In this document: in pieces, positions 59,865 through 64,000 of the stretch
Layout: each line of letters opens with the position of its first letter
Position numbering within the stretch: the stretch's first letter is position 1
From: Symbiodinium natans
Taxonomy: Eukaryota; Sar; Dinophyceae; Suessiales; Symbiodiniaceae
Reading direction: 5' to 3'
Length of the DNA: 64,000 nt
Assembly (NCBI GenBank): GCA_905221605.1
Contig: CAJNDS010000243.1
Location: 124,001-188,000, forward strand
Position numbers and translations under genes: made by a program
Notes under the pieces: generated by a model
The model's database searches: none
Told to the model about the DNA's origin: nothing
Seen by the model: the letters and a program-made list of their open reading frames with translations, nothing else

Positions 59865-60486
59865 TCAGGGAGGAACACCGCGGCCCTCTATGACTCGAGG
59901 GTGGATTGAAGGCCCTGGAGCAGACTTGTCCTCCTGTGGGCACAGACCCCCATTAGAGGGTGAGTTGCAAGTGGACGTTTTGTACGGTGGCTGTCATTCA
60001 CAGTCTTTAGTTCCAGAACGCCCAGACTGGCTTACCTCCATTGAGTGTCGGTCGGAGTTGTCAGATTCATCGTCGATGGCCGTTTCAACCACTTCCCGCG
60101 GTGCAGAGTGGCTGTAGCTACGCTTGCGGCACAGCGTCGATATCAGCAGCACAGTCGGCCGGTCTATTGCGACGAGGTGAGACGGCCACATGACTTCCGG
60201 GAGTAGCCAAAAACAGCCCAGAACAACACACCACACACAGAGAAAAGCAACGGAAGCAATCCAATCCTGCGCGGTCAACAGCTGTGAATTTAGAAAGAGA
60301 TGTTTTAGAAATTCCCCCGCCTTTGCATTGGAAGGGCACACAGTAGACGCCGTGCGGTAGAGGTTCCAGCTTTACGCCTGCCGCTGTGACAGCGTCTCTC
60401 GCTTGGACAGAACGGAAGTAAGGTTTGTTGCCTTGGCTCTCATGCCATAAATCTTGTGTGGACAATCCACTCAGGGAGACAGACAT
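59865..60486 (-). CDS. Complete three-exon single-pass membrane protein gene
   Basis: ATG at 60,486, immediately preceded by an in-frame TAG and, 20 bases before the ATG, by a CTTGCTTGTACAG sequence that could accept the trans-spliced leader. Exons 60486-60376, 60281-60036 and 59933-59865 (TGA) join at phase 0 through GTAAAG and GTAAGC donors and CACAG acceptors. Introns are 94 and 102 bases. The product has 141 residues: a hydrophilic N-terminus, one hydrophobic helix at about residues 45-67 (ASVAFLCVWCVVLGCFWLLP), then a basic CRKR and an acidic DDESDNSD tail. No family recognised. An open plus-strand frame overlaps exon 1. Confidence 0.6.
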
Positions 60487-61195
60487 CTACTTAGAGAGTC
60501 CAACTGTACAAGCAAGCGAGCGTAAAAGAATTCGTGACTACAAAGAAGCAACCGCTAGCGCAGAGGCCCTTATTGCAAGACAACTTAACGCAAGGCCAGT
60601 GAGGTGAGATAGGACCCAGGCACGGTGAGGGGTGGCTTATCAGAAAGTACACTTTCCGCATTTCGCCTAGGAAGGACAATTGCAGCAACCTTCTTCTTCC
60701 GAAAGGCTTGTTTGTGCGGAGTTTTGGCGATTTCTACCTCGAAATGCCCCAGAGGCTTGCTTTCGCTCTGACGCTCTTACGCCCGTCAATGAACCCTGAG
60801 TGGCAACCCTAAACCCTCAACCCCAGATCTTACCAGTTGCCTTGGGCTTCCCTAACAATATGCAGGTGGCTTCGAACGCAAGAGACAGACAGGGTAGGCT
60901 TATGGACAGCAAATGTGCTGCCGGCGACTGCAGTTGCATTGCTGGTCGCCTATCAAAGTTATCAAAGGCCAACACGACCAGAAACAGCATTTAAACGTGA
61001 TGGTTAGGGAGCAATGTTCAACTTGGAATGACCGGATGCCAAAACCAGATTTAATGTATTCTGGACTGCAATTGCGCTAAGTGCCAACAGCCTGAGCCCG
61101 TCATTGCCCTGCCGCTGCACTGTTTTAGCGATTCTCAACAGCAGCCCAATCTACTTGCTGAAATTGGGCAACTGATTGAGCTCGCTATCTCGCAG

Positions 61196-61840
61196 TTGCA
61201 GGAAAATTGCAGCCCTCGAAATGAGTCATGCTTTTTGCATCTCCGAAGCCTTGCAAATTTCTTCTGTGTATTGACACAGAAGGCCAAGGAAAACAATTTT
61301 GCCCTGATATGCAAAAGTGAAGATGACCTCAATAAGTTCCTTGGCAGCACTATTCAAGTGTTACAACAAACCTGTCAGATCATTGCGCTGGTGCTGCACG
61401 ATCCAGTTGCGTTGCACTATCTCGTTGCGCATCACGCCAAAGAACAACAAGGAGATTCCGTTTTCGTTTTCCTTTATGATTCAATTCAGGGCGTTCAGAG
61501 TAAAGACATTTGGGCTACTCTCCTTAGCCGTCCAGAACTTCAAATTGAAGCCATTCAGATCAGGAGCGGGCATGTCAATGCACTTTATCCTGCTGTGGCA
61601 TTGCTAAACTCCCTTCCTGAAATCATCAAGCACCATGCGGAACTTGAGGAAATAGTGCTCCACCAGCCCAATAGCACTCCTGTACGGGAGGCCGATCAAC
61701 ACCCGACTCGAACGGCTTCAGCGTGCGAGGACAATCCTGCCCTTGCTAGCCCAGGTAAAGCTTCCAATATTTGCCATGAAAAGGCCAATCTTGAGGCTCG
61801 TCAGAAGACCCATCCAACTGGAAAGGGGGAGACTGCCTGA
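61196..61840 (+). CDS. 214-codon open frame at the element's 5' side
   Basis: The longest intact frame of the element (QENCSPRNESCFLHLRSLAN onward, then FALICKSEDDLNKFL, LLNSLPEIIKHHAELEEIV, and a Pro/Thr/Ala-rich tail) ends at TGA 61,840. The TTG/ATG start is uncertain and the frame may continue from upstream. A second frame overlapping its end is Arg/Lys-rich, including KRKKGNDNQS, and leads toward the methyltransferase. That suggests one original polyprotein since frameshifted. Function unknown. Confidence 0.45.
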   Translation: MQENCSPRNESCFLHLRSLANFFCVLTQKAKENNFALICKSEDDLNKFLGSTIQVLQQTCQIIALVLHDPVALHYLVAHHAKEQQGDSVFVFLYDSIQGVQSKDIWATLLSRPELQIEAIQIRSGHVNALYPAVALLNSLPEIIKHHAELEEIVLHQPNSTPVREADQHPTRTASACEDNPALASPGKASNICHEKANLEARQKTHPTGKGETA

Positions 61841-62098
61841 CCAAGCTGATAACCGCAGCGATGCTGAGCGGGGAAGAGAGGTCAGCGACGATCTGGGCAA
61901 CCCTGCACCTGGTGTTCGCACTCAGCCTGCCAGCAGCTGCAAGGCCAAAACCTCCTTGCGAACGCAGGCTGGAAAGAGAAAAAAGGGCAATGACAATCAA
62001 AGCTATCCCAAGCTTGATGCAAGGAAAAAGAACAGTCAATCAAGCAATACAAAGTCCCGAGAACACTTCATGAAGAGAGCATTCAAGTTGCGCTTGGT

Positions 62099-62700
62099 GC
62101 TTCAAGATATATTGTTCTCTCGCTCTTTGATGGATGCGGAATTCAAGAGCTGTCATTGCCGAAACGCTCGGCCAACAACCTGTAGCTGCACTTACTGCTG
62201 AATCGAATAATCTTCTAAGGACTTCTTAGAGCAATTATTTGCCTCAAGTTTGACTATGACAAGACTCAAAATTGGGCACTGGACGCGCGACAAGTTCCGT
62301 CAATTGCTGTTGACGATGTCTGGTCCCTTGTCCAAAATGATGGCCTTGTTCTGAGGCAGCGCATTGCCTTTTTGGGCAAAACTGAGCCTGGCACTGCTGT
62401 GATCATCCCTGCAGGATCACCTTGCCAGGACCTTACCACTGCTGGGTCAAGCGCTAGCGGTTTTGGGGCTCATTGGCGACTGCTCTCAACATATGTTGGT
62501 TATCTACGCCATCTTGCTTGTTCTCCAAACCATTGACCCCCTGCTTCATGTTGTTCTTGAGAATGCGGGGTCCATGAAAACCAGCTCACAAAGATTTCAT
62601 TATGAAAATCTTTGGAATACCTGAGGAGTGCTGCCACATGATCGCTGGTTCAGAGTTTGGGCACGTCGAAAGAAAGCGCAATTTCTTCACCAGATACCAA
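62099..62700 (+). pseudogene. Frameshifted cytosine-C5 DNA methyltransferase
   Basis: Four hallmark motifs occur in the right order and spacing. Motif I is IVLSLFDGCG at 62,111-62,140 (AdoMet binding). Motif IV is AGSPCQDLTTAG around the catalytic Cys at 62,420-62,428. Motif VI is VVLENAGSM around 62,559-62,564. Motif VIII is EFGHVERKRNFF at 62,653-62,688. Motifs I and IV share a frame that is interrupted by stops between them, VI is in a second frame and VIII in the third, so the gene is broken at several points. The catalytic Pro-Cys is still present. These enzymes transfer methyl groups to cytosine in DNA. The target recognition part beyond motif VIII is degraded. Confidence 0.8.
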
Positions 62701-64000
62701 ATTATTGGCAATCTAGGGCGCAGATCCACCCCTTGGTTTCAAGGGTGGAGGCCTGCAACAGATCCGCTTTGCGGAGTCGCACGTCCTCGTGCCCCTTACA
62801 AACCGTGGCTGCGCCCTGGGGCTTATGATAAGGAGAATGGGCTTCGCCTTACTTCGACTCATATATGCCAACCAAGATGCTCTGTCATGTGCCGAGCCTT
62901 GGTGGGGCCGAGGCCTTTCAAGCCCTTCTTTCCCATGTTGAGCAACGTGTAAACGGGGTACCTGATCTTCCTTGGGACCGAATAGTGCCCAGTAATCCAA
63001 TCGGTCCTCGATTTGCAAATGAGGCACAAAAGCTTGCTCTCCAGGCTGAGATGCCCACCAGCGCTTTCATGGACTGTTTTGCGGAAAGGAACGCTGCGAT
63101 GTTGAAATCGGAAAATGCTTTCCTTTAGGAGAGGAGGGAATTCCTTCTCCGTGTGGCACACATCCAGGAAATGCTCCGTGATGCCGAGCTCGACAAGTGG
63201 TTAAGTGACGTCCTAATGTATGTCAATGACATGTGCATTGCGTCTATTGTTGGGAATTGTTCACCCAAGAGCACTGAAAGGCTGCCTTGGCTTACACTTC
63301 CCTCAGCGAGCTGCTGACACAAGGTCAGGAATGCTGTTGGAGGCCGATTGCCTTCACTGACTTTACGCCAGCTTGGCAGACTTATTGTGAAACGGTCGCC
63401 AAAACCTCAACCGGCAAAGCACAGTCAAAGGTAGCGGTCATCTCCTTCAAAGAAAGCAGGCTCCTTTCCCGTGCAAAGAACTTTTTTAAACCCATCTGGA
63501 GCCGAGCTAGAACCCCTGTTAGGCCCGCCCTACGGAGTGTGCAATTTACAAGCAAGGCACCGTTCACGTACAATCTGGCCCCCCTGGCCATCTCCCCGCA
63601 ACACTCCCATTCACGAGCGTGCGTTAAGAGTCCACGTCTACGACAGGCAACCCCCTGCTCTTTTGTGTTTCTCTGGAGTGCATTGGGACCCATTGACACC
63701 ATGACTTCCATATTGGGTGGAGTGATCAAGGCTACGTCTTCGATCTTCCTTGGTCACTTGAATTGCATGGTTGCCTTTCGTAGACCTCACGCTTGTGTAC
63801 GCTCACTCAACAGCAAAAGGCCTGTTTGTCACCGTATGCACCCTTGTCAGCTTAGAATAAATACCAGTGCTTGTAAATTTTTTTTTTGGACTGATGCCTC
63901 TTTACTACATCAGTAGCACAGTAGGCCGGTCTTGTTGGGCTCGACATAACAGGTGAAACGAAGTCAGCGCGCTCAAACCACCAAACACACCACGCAACCA

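Larger units (their letters stand above)
61000..64000 (+). mobile_element. Decayed element encoding a DNA methyltransferase, truncated by window end
   Basis: From about 61.1 kb the plus strand is almost continuously protein-like but broken by frameshifts and stops: an open frame 61,196-61,840, a Lys-rich linker to about 62,080, methyltransferase motifs at 62.1-62.7 kb, then damaged frames at 62,866-63,300 and 63,287-63,916. Base use and lack of introns differ from neighbouring genes. Dinoflagellate retrotransposons that carry C5 methyltransferases are known, so a retroelement origin is likely. I could not recognise reverse transcriptase by eye. YVNDM (about 63,219) and WTDAS near 63,890 only vaguely recall RT and RNase H motifs. 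No terminal repeats are seen within the window. Confidence 0.6.

Noticed and set aside
63219-63236. YVNDM as a reverse transcriptase active-site box
   Set aside because: The surrounding residues do not resemble the palm domain, and the first Asp would be changed to Asn. Kept only as a weak hint.
63885-63905. FWTDAS as RNase H start motif
   Set aside because: Six residues in a damaged frame after a T-rich run are not enough, and no later Glu/Asp motifs were found.

Overview
This is nuclear DNA of a dinoflagellate, probably of the Symbiodiniaceae or a relative. The strongest evidence is a near-exact copy of the dinoflagellate spliced-leader sequence at 46,871-46,892 on the minus strand (21 of 22 bases). 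Supporting signs are introns that often begin with GC instead of GT, acceptors of the AG|G type, very small exons, many degenerate TTTAGGG/CCCTAAA telomere-like tracts, abundant microsatellites, and the remains of an element encoding a cytosine-C5 DNA methyltransferase, a kind of retroelement cargo described from Symbiodinium. Species assignment is inference.

Almost no gene here is one long reading frame. Most coding sequence sits in exons of 35-175 bases separated by introns of about 60-400 bases, so it is invisible to an ORF scan. I assembled exons by eye from acceptor and donor signals, matching intron phases and protein-like reading frames. Exon edges are therefore predictions, not measurements. 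Most genes lie on the minus strand, as expected for dinoflagellate one-way gene blocks. Plus-strand pieces occur at 3.86, 15.34, 23.2-23.7, 42.4-42.9 and 56.5 kb.

Layout. 1-7 kb: gene fragments. 6.9-10.1 kb: a micro-exon gene with a minisatellite in an intron. 10.1-14 kb: little recognisable. 14-18.6 kb: fragments, including an SR-rich exon and an exon ending in polyglutamine. 18.7-22.9 kb: long microsatellites, a poly-C run and telomere-like DNA. 23.2-23.7 kb: plus-strand gene end. 24.4-27.8 kb: minus-strand exons, perhaps one or two genes. 29.1-29.7 kb: TCTGTGTG and GT array. 30-32.1 kb: ankyrin-repeat gene. 36.2-38.6 kb: a coiled-coil gene directly downstream of a CRT-like (drug/metabolite superfamily) transporter. 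39.3-47.1 kb: 3' ends of several coiled-coil genes and one plus-strand gene. 49.6-54.3 kb: a four-exon gene predicting about 1,128 residues, ending in two beta-trefoil domains. 55.5-56.1 kb: a secreted glycoprotein with a coiled coil. 57.1-59.8 kb: tandem telomere-like blocks, a minisatellite and a long inverted repeat. 59.9-60.5 kb: a complete three-exon single-pass membrane protein gene. 61-64 kb: a decayed, probably retrotransposon-derived element with a frameshifted DNA methyltransferase, running off the window edge.

The most interesting points are the methyltransferase-bearing element, the spliced-leader relic inside a perfect hairpin, a duplicated 51-base exon whose copies differ mainly at silent sites, and the very frequent GC donors. 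I found no tRNA, rRNA, CRISPR array or prokaryote-type operon.
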